Counted from the stretch's first letter, positions 16,940 through 26,416 are shown. The stretch: DNA of 64,000 nt from Mesorhizobium sp. M00.F.Ca.ET.216.01.1.1 (GCF_004010325.2 NZ_SADR02000004.1:1-64000), one strand, 5' to 3'. The notes: generated from the sequence alone by a model not told the origin. Numbers and translations: made by a program.

Positions 16940-17860
16940 ATGGCGCAGCCCGCAGCCCAGAATTCGACGATCAGGAACGTGCTGCTAGCCGGCATCCTGT
17001 TGATGCTGGCCGGAGACTTCCTGTTCGCCTTGAACGATGCGATGGGCAAATGGCTGGTCGCCAGCTTTTCCGTCGGCCAGGTCGTGATGATCCGCTCGAT
17101 CGGCGCCTTTTTCGTGCTCGGCCCGATGATCGCGCATCAAGGCCCCGGCAAGCTGTTTCGCATGGAGCGGCCGGAACTTCAGCTCTTGCGCGTGGTGATG
17201 ACGACGCTCGACACTGGGCTGTTCTATGCCGCCGTCATCTATCTGCCGCTCGCCGACGTCATGAGCTTCTATATGGCCGGGCCGATCTACGTCGCAGCGC
17301 TGTCGCATCTTTTGCTTGGCGAAAAGGTCGGCTGGCGCCGCTGGATGGCGATCCTGGTCGGTTTCTGCGGTGTGCTGATCATGCTGAAGCCCTCCTCGGC
17401 TGCGTTTTCGCTGTCGTCGATGTTCGCTCTGGCCGGCAGCATCGCCTTCGCTTTCGCCATCATCCTCAACCGGCGGCTGCGCGGCACCAGCGACACCTCG
17501 CTCGTTACCTGGCAAACCATCGGCACCTTGCTGGTCGGCGCGGTGCTGACGACCAGCACGTGGCAGACGCCATCCTCGCTCGATTTCGGCGCCATGCTGC
17601 TGCTCGGCATCGTCTCCTGTGGTGCGCATCTGATGATCACCAGGGCGCTGAAGCTGGCGCCGGCCTCGACATTGGCGCCGCTGCACTACAGCCTGCTGTT
17701 GTGGGCCGTCATCTTCGGGCTCGTCTTCTTTGGCGACGCGCCCGGCCCGCGCATCCTGATCGGCTCGGCCATCGTCGTGTTGGCCGGCCTGTTCATCTTC
17801 CATCGCCAGAAGGTGGTCGACACCGTACTGCCCGAAAACGTGCCGAAAGGTGTAAATTAG
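16940..17860 (+). CDS. DMT-family (EamA) transporter
   Basis: The 306-residue protein consists of two EamA repeats with about ten hydrophobic helices. The first repeat contains DFLFALNDAMGKWL and the second TSLVTWQTIGTLL to the C-terminus. The family exports metabolites or exchanges drugs and amino acids across the inner membrane; the substrate cannot be told. A GGGAGGAAC site lies before the ATG. It ends 17 bases before the convergent phosphotransferase gene. Confidence 0.88.
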   Translation: MAQPAAQNSTIRNVLLAGILLMLAGDFLFALNDAMGKWLVASFSVGQVVMIRSIGAFFVLGPMIAHQGPGKLFRMERPELQLLRVVMTTLDTGLFYAAVIYLPLADVMSFYMAGPIYVAALSHLLLGEKVGWRRWMAILVGFCGVLIMLKPSSAAFSLSSMFALAGSIAFAFAIILNRRLRGTSDTSLVTWQTIGTLLVGAVLTTSTWQTPSSLDFGAMLLLGIVSCGAHLMITRALKLAPASTLAPLHYSLLLWAVIFGLVFFGDAPGPRILIGSAIVVLAGLFIFHRQKVVDTVLPENVPKGVN

Positions 17861-17877
17861 GGTCCAGACTTCTGGAC

Positions 17878-18783
17878 CTAACCAACGCGCACCGCCGCCA
17901 GATGTCGCGAAAACTCCGGCGTCTCCATCAGCGCCTTGCAGCGTGAAAAACGACCGTCGGCATAGGCACGGAAATCATCGACCGGATTGTTGTTGGCAAG
18001 CTGGATCAGCCCCCAAAGCGTCCACAAAAGGTCGCACATCGCTTTGTAGATGACGACGCGGCCGCGCTCGGCCGGCGTCGGCTGGCGGCCGAAATAGGCG
18101 TGCATCATCTTTTCGTCCTGCGCCGCGTCGAATTTACCTTCGACCGAAAGGTCACCGAGATCCCAGAGCGGATCGTTCATTCCCGAATATTCCCAGTCGA
18201 CGATCCACATCCTGTCGCCCGTGTCGAGGAAGTTCTCGCACAACGGATCGCAGTGGCAGGCGACGATGGGGAGTGGATTGGCGGCAAGTGCCGAGTGCAC
18301 GACCCCGGCCTCGCGCACGACGTCGTGATATCCGGCGGGCAGCTCGACATCCTTGGTCGACAGCACCTTCAGATAGTCGTCGATCATCGCAAAAAGCTCG
18401 AAGCGGAAGGGAAATACCGCGCCGGATGTGTGCAGCTTGCGGAAGGCTTTGCCGGCGCGTGCCGGACTGCCCGATCGCGTCTTGAATTCTTCCGGCGACA
18501 TCGTTTCCGCGCCGGCGACGAAGCGCGTCACCATCATGCCGGTCTTTTCGTCGAAATGCAGCACGTCCGGGCTGACGCCGGCCCTCGCCGCCTCTCGTGC
18601 CGCCACCGCTTCGTTGGCACGGTTGACATATTCCTCGGTGCCTTTGCCCGGGATACGCAGGCAGAGGTCTCCGGCCCTGAAGACGAGATTGGTAAGGCCG
18701 CCGAGCCGTTCCAGCGGCCCCTCGTAACCGGCCAGCGTCGGAATGCCGGCAAGCGTCGCGCGTGCTTCGTCCTCCACCATCAC
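17878..18783 (-). CDS. Choline/ethanolamine kinase-like phosphotransferase
   Basis: The 301-residue product has the aminoglycoside phosphotransferase/choline kinase fold. The catalytic loop is HCDPLCENFL (Asp in HCD, Asn eight residues on) and the metal-binding Asp lies in IVDWEYSG. The N-terminal lobe has GGLTNLVFR for ATP. It would phosphorylate an alcohol such as choline, ethanolamine or a related amino alcohol in the cytosol. A second member of the family lies at 22016-22900, beside a dimethylglycine dehydrogenase-like enzyme, which fits metabolism of quaternary amines. The divergent methyltransferase gene begins 148 bases away. Confidence 0.83.
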   Translation of the reverse strand: MMVEDEARATLAGIPTLAGYEGPLERLGGLTNLVFRAGDLCLRIPGKGTEEYVNRANEAVAAREAARAGVSPDVLHFDEKTGMMVTRFVAGAETMSPEEFKTRSGSPARAGKAFRKLHTSGAVFPFRFELFAMIDDYLKVLSTKDVELPAGYHDVVREAGVVHSALAANPLPIVACHCDPLCENFLDTGDRMWIVDWEYSGMNDPLWDLGDLSVEGKFDAAQDEKMMHAYFGRQPTPAERGRVVIYKAMCDLLWTLWGLIQLANNNPVDDFRAYADGRFSRCKALMETPEFSRHLAAVRVG

Positions 18784-18930
18784 TGCGTCCCCATCACGCC
18801 GTTATTTGTCGCGACGACGGTTCCACAGTTTTCGCCGTTTGGCTATCATCAGATCGCAGATGGCCACTGCAGCGCAGCGCGTCCGTCTGGACATGCGAAA
18901 GCACTTTGACTTACGGCGGACGGAGCAGCG

Positions 18931-19563
18931 ATGACGGACAGCAAGCATCAGGGTGCGCTCGGCGCTGTCTATGCGGCCAAGCGCCCCGAGGAGGTGGCGG
19001 CGCTATACGACCGCTGGTCCGACACCTACGATGCCGACATGTCGGCGGCCGGCTACCGCCATCCGACCATCTGCCTTGCCTTGCTTGCCCGCCATTTGCC
19101 GCGTGGCGCGGCACCGCTTCTCGATGCCGGCGCCGGCACCGGGCTGATCGGCGAATGGCTCGCCATCACCGGCTATCCCAAGGTCGAGGCGCTCGACATC
19201 TCGGAGGGCATGCTGGCCAAGGCAGCGCGCAAAGGCGTCTATTCGGCACTTCACTGCCTGGCGCTCGGCGGTCCGCTGCCTTTCGCGGATGGCGCCTACG
19301 CCGGCATCGTATCGGCCGGCGTCTTCACCTCGGGCCATGTCGGCGCCGAAGGGCTGGACGAACTGATCCGCGTCTGCCGGCCGGGCGGGGTGTTCGTGCT
19401 GACGGTCAAGAACACGCTGTGGGAAGCGGGTTTTTCCACGCGGATCGCTGCCCTGGAGGCGCAAGGCATCGTCACCCGCGCCGAGGAGACGCTGCCCTAT
19501 GTCTCCATGCCGGGCGAGGCAGACACCGTGCCCAGCCGCGGTCTCGTCCTGCGCGTGAACTGA
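18931..19563 (+). CDS. Class I SAM-dependent methyltransferase
   Basis: The 210-residue protein has the Rossmann-like methyltransferase fold: the SAM-binding motif LLDAGAGTG near residues 63-71, motif II VEALDISEGML and the post-motif region RPGGVFVLTVKN. The N-terminal AALYDRWSDTYDADM is like that of small-molecule or ubiquinone-type methyltransferases. The acceptor is not predictable. It is placed between two genes for quaternary-amine-like metabolism on the opposite strand, and its stop is 2 bases from the stop of the large oxidoreductase. Confidence 0.82.
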   Translation: MTDSKHQGALGAVYAAKRPEEVAALYDRWSDTYDADMSAAGYRHPTICLALLARHLPRGAAPLLDAGAGTGLIGEWLAITGYPKVEALDISEGMLAKAARKGVYSALHCLALGGPLPFADGAYAGIVSAGVFTSGHVGAEGLDELIRVCRPGGVFVLTVKNTLWEAGFSTRIAALEAQGIVTRAEETLPYVSMPGEADTVPSRGLVLRVN

Positions 19564-19565
19564 TC

Positions 19566-22016
19566 CTACGCTTTCACCTTTTCTCCGGCCGGATCGTAAA
19601 GCGGCTCGAGGTGGATCTTTGCCGGCGTTCGTTCCATCGCCACCACCAGCTCGTAGTCGCCGGAGGCGAGGAAATCATCGCTCACCCCATCGGCATTGCG
19701 CACATAGCCGTAGCCGATGTTCTTGTCCAGCGTGTAGCCATAGCCGCCGCTGGTCAGGTAACCGACCGGCTCGTTGTTGCGCAGGATCGTCTCGCGGCCG
19801 AGCAGCACGATCTCGGGATTATCGACGGTGAAGCCGGCAAAGCGTTTGTTCGGCGCCGCGCCGTTGATCTTTTCCAGCGCCCGCCGTCCGACGAAATCCG
19901 TGTTCTTTCGAAGCTTCACCGCCCAGCCGAGGCCGGCCTCCTGCGGCGTGTCATTGGGCGTGATGTCGGAGCCCCAGGCGCGGTAGCCTTTTTCCAGTCT
20001 GAGCGACTCCAGCGCCCGGTAGCCTACCGGGCGGATGCCGTATTTCCTGCCCGCCATCAGCGCATCGAAGATCTCGCCCGTCGCCGCGATCGGCACATGC
20101 AGCTCCCAGCCGAGCTCGCCGACATAGGTGACGCGTAGTGCCCGCACCGAGTGGCCGGCGACGGTAATCTCGCGCACATGGCCGAACGGGAAGCTGGTGT
20201 TCGATACGTCCGCATCCGTCACATCGGCCAGCACGTCCCGAGCGCGCGGCCCCATCAGTGACAGCGTGCCGAAATCCTCGGTGACATCGGTGAGCGTGAC
20301 GTCGAGATCCTTGCCGACATGGTCCTCGATCCATGAGAAATCATGCGTACGGAAACCGGTGCCGGTGACGATGTAGAATTTTTCTTCGCCGAGCCGTGCC
20401 ACGGTCAGGTCGGCCTCGATGCCGCCGCGTGTGTTGAGAAGCTGCGTGTAGGTCAGCCGGCCGACCGGCTTGTTGATGTCGTTGGCGCAGATCCAGTCCA
20501 GCGCCTTCAACGCGTCCGCGCCGGTCATTTCATATTTGGCGAAGGATGACTGGTCGAAGATGCCGACATTTTCGCGCACGTGACGGTGTTCGTCGCCGAC
20601 CGGGGCAAACCAGTTCTGCCGGCCCATCGAATAGATGTCCTGTGGTTCCACGCCCTCGGGGGCGAACCAATTCGGCCGCTCCCAGCCGAGCTTCGAGCCG
20701 AACACGGCGCGATGCTTTTGCAGCCGTTCGTACAGCGGCGAGACGATGCGTGGCCGGCCGCTGACGTATTCCTCATGCGGAAAACCGATCGTGTAGTGCT
20801 TGCCATAAGCTTCCAGCGTGCGGTCGCAGACCCATTGCCGGTCGCGGTGCAGGTTGGAGAAACGCCTGACATCGACGACCCACAGGTCGAGCGGCGCCTC
20901 GCCGTCGACCACCCATTGCGCCAGCACCCAGCCGGCGCCGCCGCCGGCCGCTATGCCGAAGGCGTTGAAGCCGGCGCCGACGAACATGTTGGCGCATTCG
21001 GGCGCCACGCCAAGGATGAAATTGCCGTCCGGCGTGAAACTCTCCGGCCCGTTGATCATCTGCTTCACGCCGACATTGGCCAGCGCCGGGACACGCTCGA
21101 TCGCCTGGTTCATATGCTGCTCGAAATGATCGTAGTCGTCGTCGAACAGCCGGAATTCCCAATCATCAGGCACGTCGCCGCCAGGAAGATCAGTAATCCA
21201 GGCCTGCGGGTTCGGCTCGTAGCCACCCATCACCAGCCCGCCGACCTCCTCCTTGAAATAGGTGCGGCGGTCGGGGTCGCGGATCGTCGGTGCGTCCGTT
21301 GACAGGCCGTCGATCTTTTCCGTGATGATGTACTGGTGCTTCACGGCCTGCAGCGGCACGTTGATGCCGGCCAGCGCTCCCACCTGCCGGGCCCATTGCC
21401 CAGCACAGTTCACCACCTTGTCACAGGCGATATCGCCCTTGTCGGTCTTCACCACGGTGATGCGGCCGTCCTTCATCTCGAAACCGGTGACGCGCATGTC
21501 CTCGAACAGCTTCGCGCCATGCATGCGCGCGCCCTTGGCGAGCGACTGCGTGATGTCGGAAGGGCTTGCCTGGCCATCGGTCGGTAGCCAGGAGGCACCG
21601 ACGAGATCGCCGGTTTCCAGCAGCGGCCACATCCTCTTGACCTCGGCCGGCGACAGCAGCTGCATGTCCATGCCGAAGCTCTTGGCCGTCGTCGCCAGCC
21701 TCTTGTACTCGGTCCACCGGTCGGCATTGGTGGCGAGCCTGAGGCATCCGGTCATCTTCCAGCCGGTGGCGAGTCCGGTTTCGGCTTCCAGTCCCTTGTA
21801 GAGATCGACCGAATATTTGAGCACGCGCGTGATCGAGGCCGACGAGCGCAACTGCCCGACCAGCCCGGCCGCGTGCCAGGTCGAGCCCGAGGTCAGCTTG
21901 CCCTGTTCGAGCAGCACCACGTCGGCCTTGTGGTCGCGCGCCAGATGATAGGCCGTCGAACAGCCGATGATGCCGCCGCCGATAACGACGATCCCGGCAT
22001 GGGTGGGCAAGGTCAT
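19566..22016 (-). CDS. Dimethylglycine/sarcosine dehydrogenase-like FAD-GcvT fusion
   Basis: The 816-residue enzyme has an N-terminal FAD-dependent DAO domain (GxGxxG in VVIGGGIIGCSTAYHLA), a middle FAO domain, and C-terminal GcvT folate-binding domains (about 430-810, with GYRALESLRLEKGYRAWGSD). His48 in GSTWHAAGL is at the place where dimethylglycine dehydrogenase binds FAD covalently. Related enzymes demethylate N-methylated amino acids and pass formaldehyde to tetrahydrofolate. The ATG at 22016 shares a base with the stop of the upstream kinase gene (TAATG), so both are co-translated. Substrate could be dimethylglycine, sarcosine or another N-methyl compound. Confidence 0.88.
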   Translation of the reverse strand: MTLPTHAGIVVIGGGIIGCSTAYHLARDHKADVVLLEQGKLTSGSTWHAAGLVGQLRSSASITRVLKYSVDLYKGLEAETGLATGWKMTGCLRLATNADRWTEYKRLATTAKSFGMDMQLLSPAEVKRMWPLLETGDLVGASWLPTDGQASPSDITQSLAKGARMHGAKLFEDMRVTGFEMKDGRITVVKTDKGDIACDKVVNCAGQWARQVGALAGINVPLQAVKHQYIITEKIDGLSTDAPTIRDPDRRTYFKEEVGGLVMGGYEPNPQAWITDLPGGDVPDDWEFRLFDDDYDHFEQHMNQAIERVPALANVGVKQMINGPESFTPDGNFILGVAPECANMFVGAGFNAFGIAAGGGAGWVLAQWVVDGEAPLDLWVVDVRRFSNLHRDRQWVCDRTLEAYGKHYTIGFPHEEYVSGRPRIVSPLYERLQKHRAVFGSKLGWERPNWFAPEGVEPQDIYSMGRQNWFAPVGDEHRHVRENVGIFDQSSFAKYEMTGADALKALDWICANDINKPVGRLTYTQLLNTRGGIEADLTVARLGEEKFYIVTGTGFRTHDFSWIEDHVGKDLDVTLTDVTEDFGTLSLMGPRARDVLADVTDADVSNTSFPFGHVREITVAGHSVRALRVTYVGELGWELHVPIAATGEIFDALMAGRKYGIRPVGYRALESLRLEKGYRAWGSDITPNDTPQEAGLGWAVKLRKNTDFVGRRALEKINGAAPNKRFAGFTVDNPEIVLLGRETILRNNEPVGYLTSGGYGYTLDKNIGYGYVRNADGVSDDFLASGDYELVVAMERTPAKIHLEPLYDPAGEKVKA

Positions 22017-22900
22017 TATTTCTGTATCCCGTATTTTGTTCTGTAGTTTTCCAGCGCGGCGTCGAGCCGCGTCAGGTTTTCCTGGGTATAGGCCACGTAG
22101 TCGATGCCCGGCGTGTCGAGATAGAGCTCGGAGACCATGCTCCACATCGCCTCACGCAGCAGCGACGCGCATTGCATGGCCGCATGCGAGCGGCGGATAG
22201 CTTCGTCCGGTTCCTTCATGAAATAGGCGGTCAGGAAGGCGAAGGATTCCTCATCGCTCATGCTGGCATTCGAGGCCGCGCCGGCAAGATCGAACATCGC
22301 CGTGTTGAAGCCGGCATATTCGAAATCGATCAGCCACAGTCTGCTGCCGTCGTCGAGAATATTTGCCGGCAAGAGATCATTGTGGCCGAAGACGATCGGC
22401 AGCAGTTTCTGCGCGCGCTCCAGCTCGTCCGCCAGCGTCAGCAACTGGGGCAGATCGCTTCGCTTGCGGCTGCCGCCTTCCTCCAGGGTGCGCGCATAGT
22501 CGCGAACGACATGGAACACCCAGAACATGAAACCGGCGCCGGAGATGTGATTGGGCATCTCGCGGTGAAAGCCGCGCAACAAGGCTGCAACGCGGCCGAG
22601 ATTGGCACGCACATCCTCGGCGGCACAGGTCTTGGCGCCGAGGTATTCCGTCACCATGATGCCGGGCTTGGCGTAGCGGACCGCCGGCGCGAAACCGGCG
22701 GCATGTGCCGCTCGCGCGGTCATCAGCTCGCGTTCGCGAAAGACGTGGTGGAACGGATAGTCCTTGCCGAAGCGAACGACATGCCGTCCGGCCGCATCTT
22801 TGACCAGATAGTTTTCATTGCTCAGGCCACCCGGCAGTGGCTCGATATCGATGCTGCCGGTCCAGCAAGGCAGGGCGCGGATGCGGTCTTCGACAGTCAC
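22016..22900 (-). CDS. Choline kinase-like phosphotransferase
   Basis: The 294-residue protein carries GGLSNENYLV in the nucleotide lobe, the catalytic loop FGHNDLLPANIL and the metal-binding LIDFEYAGFN, as in choline/ethanolamine kinases. I choose the GTG at 22900 (VTVEDRIRALP) because AGGG precedes it at a good distance and the longer open frame upstream is not family-like. The gene overlaps the large FAD-GcvT gene by one base. It probably activates or traps an amino alcohol whose methyl groups are then handled by the oxidoreductase. A strongly structured leader (22981-23029) lies upstream. Confidence 0.85.
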   Translation of the reverse strand: MTVEDRIRALPCWTGSIDIEPLPGGLSNENYLVKDAAGRHVVRFGKDYPFHHVFRERELMTARAAHAAGFAPAVRYAKPGIMVTEYLGAKTCAAEDVRANLGRVAALLRGFHREMPNHISGAGFMFWVFHVVRDYARTLEEGGSRKRSDLPQLLTLADELERAQKLLPIVFGHNDLLPANILDDGSRLWLIDFEYAGFNTAMFDLAGAASNASMSDEESFAFLTAYFMKEPDEAIRRSHAAMQCASLLREAMWSMVSELYLDTPGIDYVAYTQENLTRLDAALENYRTKYGIQK

Positions 22901-22980
22901 GGGTTCATCCCTCGTTTGGCGGAGGTTCGACAAAGCGCCACAATACAAAGATGGCCCGCTGGAGGGAGAACTGCGAAAGT

Positions 22981-23029
22981 CTCGTCGGTGCGGGACGCCG
23001 GGATCGGTATCCCGCACCGCACCGACGAG
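22981..23029 (-). promoter_or_regulatory. Nested hairpin in the leader of the kinase/FAD-GcvT operon
   Basis: A perfect 13-bp inverted repeat (CTCGTCGGTGCGG at 22981-22993, complement at 23017-23029) encloses a second hairpin, CGGGAT with ATCCCG. It lies 80-130 bases before the GTG start of the kinase gene. The nesting suggests a folded RNA leader or a protein-binding dyad. It does not match a riboswitch class I can recognise. The rest of the 433-base gap to deoR shows no gene. Confidence 0.55.
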
Positions 23030-23333
23030 CCCCTGTGCCGGGTTCTTCGACGCCGGCATCCGCCCCCGCGGATTCGAAAAATTCCGTTTCGCTTGCGTCG
23101 GCCGGTTTCAGACGTTCGGGCAAGCGAGTTTGCGATCGGCTCAGCCATCATTTTTTCGTGGCAGTTTCCGAGCCTGTCACAGGAATAATGTCGCGCCATG
23201 CAGCTTGGCTTGTCAACGCAAATTTGTGGGCTTTTCTGCCTTTATGCCCGAACTCGCAAGGATTTCTTGTAACATGTGGCAGATTTGCCTTAGAAGCGGT
23301 CAGCGCACAAACAATCCGATTGGGTGAAACCCG

Positions 23334-24110
23334 ATGATCCACTCGAAACGGCACGGCGAAATCCTTCGCCTCCTGACGGAGGAGGGCACCATCACCATCG
23401 CCAGCCTGGCCGACCGGCTGGGGGTGTCGCTGGAGACCGTGCGTCGCGACGTCAAGCCGCTGACCAATGATGGTTCGATCCTGAAGATGCATGGCGCCAT
23501 CGGCCTGCCGTCGATGGCCGGCGAGGCGCCGTTCGAGCGCCGCATGCGCGAGAATGCCGACGCCAAACGCACCATCGCACGCATGGTCGCCGCCACCATC
23601 CGCGACGGCGAATCGATCATGCTCGACACCGGCACCACCACCTCGTTCCTGGCCCGCGAACTGCTCGGCCATCGGCGGCTGACGGTCGTCACCAATTCGT
23701 CCGACATCGCCCGCACGCTGGCCACCATCAACGGCAACAAGGTCTACATGGCCGGCGGCGAGTTGCGCAGCGATTCCGGTGCTGCCCTCGGTGTCTCGGC
23801 AATCGAATTCGTCAGCCGCTTTTCCGTCAGCCACGCGGTGATCTCCACCGGCGCCGTCGATGCCGTGACCGGCGTCATGGACTATGATTTGGAAGAGGCG
23901 GAATTTGCCCGCATGGTGCTGTCTCGCGGCCAGCGCTCGCTCGTCATCACCGACCACAGCAAATTCGGCCGCCAGGGGCTGGTCCAGGTCTGCGGCTTCG
24001 ACGACTTTTCCGAACTTGCCACCGACCGGCCGCCGCCACGCGACATTGCCGCGGCCCTTGGCCAGGCCGGCGCGCGGCTCAGCATTGCGGGCGGCGAAAC
24101 CGGGCTCTGA
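23334..24110 (+). CDS. DeoR/GlpR-family transcriptional regulator
   Basis: The 258-residue protein has the DeoR helix-turn-helix at residues 5-58 (LADRLGVSLETVRRDVKPL) and a C-terminal sugar-phosphate-isomerase-like sensor domain (TIARMVAATIRDGESIMLDTGTT, later VITDHSKFGR). Regulators of this type usually sense a phosphorylated metabolite. That suits control of the divergent operon that begins with a choline-kinase-like phosphotransferase: the phosphorylated product could be the effector. This link is inference from position and family. Confidence 0.9.
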   Translation: MIHSKRHGEILRLLTEEGTITIASLADRLGVSLETVRRDVKPLTNDGSILKMHGAIGLPSMAGEAPFERRMRENADAKRTIARMVAATIRDGESIMLDTGTTTSFLARELLGHRRLTVVTNSSDIARTLATINGNKVYMAGGELRSDSGAALGVSAIEFVSRFSVSHAVISTGAVDAVTGVMDYDLEEAEFARMVLSRGQRSLVITDHSKFGRQGLVQVCGFDDFSELATDRPPPRDIAAALGQAGARLSIAGGETGL

Positions 24111-24179
24111 TCTCCATTCGAAGATCAGCGACTGGCGTTCCCACTTCCCAGAGCCGCCTCCGCCGTGTTTAGTCCGGCA

Positions 24180-25106
24180 ATGGCCTTCACCATCCGCCAA
24201 TTACAGTTTTTCATCGCCGTCGCCGAGCAAGGCACGGTGTCTGGCGCCGCCCAGAACCTCTCGATCTCGCAGTCATCGGTCACCGAGGCGATCAAGGAAC
24301 TCGAGCATGATCTTGGTGTCGAACTGTTCGAGCGTCACCCGCGCGGCCTCAACATCACCCATAAGGGCCACCAGTTCCTGCGCCACGCGACCAAGATCCT
24401 TGCCGACGTTTCCGACGCCCGCCGTGCCTTCTTCGGCGACCAGGTGGTGGCAGGCGGCCGGCTGCAGCTCGGCGTCACCTCGCTCGTCGCCGGCTATGTG
24501 CTGTCCGATCTGCTTGCCCGCTACCGCCGCGCCTATCCGGGCGTCGAGGTCTCGGCCATCGAGGACAATGGCGACTACCTCGAGCACCTGCTGATCGGCG
24601 GCAAGCTCGACATTGCCGTCATGGTGACGTCCAACCTGCGCGACCGCACCGCGCTGCAGTCCGAAATCCTCGAGGTCTCGGCCTACCGGCTGTGGGTGCC
24701 GCTCAGCCATCCGCTGGCCAGCGCCGACATTATCGGCATCGGCGACATCGCCTCGGAGCCGCTGATCATGCTCACCGTCGACGAGATCGAGGAGAACACC
24801 GGCAAGCTACTGGCCGCGATTGGCGCCAAGCCGAATGTCGCCTTCCGCACCCGGTCGGTCGAGGCGGTGCGCAGCCTTGTCGCCACCGGTGCCGGCGTGG
24901 CGTTGTTGCCCGACCTCGTCTATCGGCCGTGGTCGCTGGAAGGCGACCGCATCGAATCGCGCGATCTTTCGGGCTCCTTGCCGGTCGTCCAAGTCGGCAT
25001 GGTCTGGCGCCGCGGCTCCGGCCTGCCGCAGGCCGCGCGCGACTTCATCGGCCTCGCCCAATCGCAGCGAATGGTCCGCCAGAGACCCGACAAGGTTGGC
25101 CGCTGA
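24180..25106 (+). CDS. LysR-family transcriptional regulator
   Basis: The 308-residue protein begins with a LysR winged helix-turn-helix (residues 1-60; GTVSGAAQNLSISQSSVTEAIK) and has the periplasmic-binding-protein-like effector domain. I take the ATG at 24180; a GTG five codons earlier is possible. It lies just upstream of the ydcSTUV-patD operon in the same direction, and a T-N11-A palindrome directly follows its stop. It therefore probably activates the polyamine uptake operon. Confidence 0.9.
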   Translation: MAFTIRQLQFFIAVAEQGTVSGAAQNLSISQSSVTEAIKELEHDLGVELFERHPRGLNITHKGHQFLRHATKILADVSDARRAFFGDQVVAGGRLQLGVTSLVAGYVLSDLLARYRRAYPGVEVSAIEDNGDYLEHLLIGGKLDIAVMVTSNLRDRTALQSEILEVSAYRLWVPLSHPLASADIIGIGDIASEPLIMLTVDEIEENTGKLLAAIGAKPNVAFRTRSVEAVRSLVATGAGVALLPDLVYRPWSLEGDRIESRDLSGSLPVVQVGMVWRRGSGLPQAARDFIGLAQSQRMVRQRPDKVGR

Positions 25107-25108
25107 TC

Positions 25109-25125
25109 TATCGGAAAAACCGATA
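25109..25125 (+). promoter_or_regulatory. Putative LysR operator before ydcS
   Basis: TATCGG AAAAA CCGATA is a perfect 6-5-6 palindrome that includes a T-N11-A core (T25111, A25123), the consensus LysR box. It lies three bases after the lysR stop and about 105 bases before ydcS, a typical activator position. No similar palindrome occurs elsewhere in this gap. Confidence 0.65.
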
Positions 25126-25231
25126 TCGCCTTTCTGATAAATGAATTTGCGAAACCGGAAATTTCACAGCACTTTCTCTGTCAGGGAACGAAAGCCGCCG
25201 CGAGTGCGGCCCCTCAAATGGGAGATCGACG

Positions 25232-26386
25232 ATGAATTCATTCCTGAAGTCATGCACTGCGTTGACGGTCGCGCTGACCTTCTCCGGCCAGGCCATCGCC
25301 CAGGTCAAGGAGCTCGGCAAGGGTGAAGGCGAGGTCAACATCGTCGCCTGGCCCGGTTACATCGAGCGCGGCGAAACCGACAAGGGCTACGACTGGGTGA
25401 CGTCCTTCGAGAAGGACACCGGCTGCAAGGTCAACGTCAAGACCGCCAACACCTCCGACGAGATGGTCTCGCTGATGAACGAGGGCGGCTTCGACCTCGT
25501 CACTGCTTCGGGCGATGCCTCGTTGCGCCTCGTCGCCGGCAAGCGCGTCCAGCCGATCAACACCGATCTCATCCCGAGCTGGAAGACGGTCGACGACCGC
25601 CTGAAGGATGCTCCCTGGTTCACCGTCGGCGGCGTCCATTACGGCGTTCCCTACCAGTGGGGACCGAATGTGCTGATGTACAATACCGACGTCTTCAAGG
25701 AAGCGCCGAAGAGCTGGAACGTCGTCTTTGAGGAAATGAAGCTGCCCGACGGCAAATCGAACAAGGGCCGCGTTCAGGCCTATGACGGTCCGATCCACAT
25801 CGCCGATGCCGCCAACTATTTGATGGCCCACAAGCCGGAGCTCGGCATCAAGGATCCCTACGAACTGACCGAGGACCAGTACAAGGCGGCCCTCGATCTG
25901 CTGCGCGTCCAGCGCACCCTGGTTGGGCGCTACTGGCATGACGCCGCCATCCAGGTCGACGATTTCCAGAACGAAGGTGTCGTCGCCTCCGGCTCATGGC
26001 CTTACCAGGTCAACACGCTGGTTGCCGCCAAGAAGCCGGTCGCCTCGACCATCCCCGAGGAAGGCGTCACCGGTTGGGCCGACACCACGATGATGGAGGC
26101 CGACTCTGCCCACCCGAATTGCGCCTATATGTGGCTGGAACACTCGCTGTCGCCGAAGGTGCAGGGTGACGTCTCCGCCTGGTTCGGATCGCTGCCTGTG
26201 GTGCCGGCCGCCTGCAAGGGCAACGAGTTGCTCGGCGAAGACGGCTGCAAGACCAACGGCTACGACAATTTCGACAAGATCAAGTTCTGGAAGACGCCGG
26301 TGTCGAAATGCGCCACCCAAAACGACCAGTGCGTGCCTTACTATCGCTGGGTGTCGGACTATATCGGCGTCATCGGCGGACGGTGA
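25232..26386 (+). CDS. ydcS: Polyamine-type ABC transporter, periplasmic binding protein
   Basis: The 384-residue lipid-free exported protein has a signal peptide (about residues 1-23, ending GQAIA) and the PotD/PotF-type binding fold. It resembles E. coli YdcS closely over its whole length as I recall it (IVAWPGYIERG, DLVTASGDASLRL, GVPYQWGPNVLMYNT, SWPYQVN, GWADTTMM, FGSLPVVP). It would capture putrescine, spermidine or a related amine in the periplasm and hand it to YdcUV. It is the first gene of the operon ydcS-ydcT-ydcU-ydcV-patD; a repeat element separates it from ydcT. Confidence 0.92.
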   Translation: MNSFLKSCTALTVALTFSGQAIAQVKELGKGEGEVNIVAWPGYIERGETDKGYDWVTSFEKDTGCKVNVKTANTSDEMVSLMNEGGFDLVTASGDASLRLVAGKRVQPINTDLIPSWKTVDDRLKDAPWFTVGGVHYGVPYQWGPNVLMYNTDVFKEAPKSWNVVFEEMKLPDGKSNKGRVQAYDGPIHIADAANYLMAHKPELGIKDPYELTEDQYKAALDLLRVQRTLVGRYWHDAAIQVDDFQNEGVVASGSWPYQVNTLVAAKKPVASTIPEEGVTGWADTTMMEADSAHPNCAYMWLEHSLSPKVQGDVSAWFGSLPVVPAACKGNELLGEDGCKTNGYDNFDKIKFWKTPVSKCATQNDQCVPYYRWVSDYIGVIGGR

Positions 26387-26416
26387 GTTCATCTCGCTCT
26401 TTCTGAGAGCGCATCG

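Noticed and set aside
22901..23333. Known riboswitch (glycine or SAM type) in the kinase leader
   Set aside because: The paired segments do not show the conserved core of these classes; kept only as an unnamed structured element.
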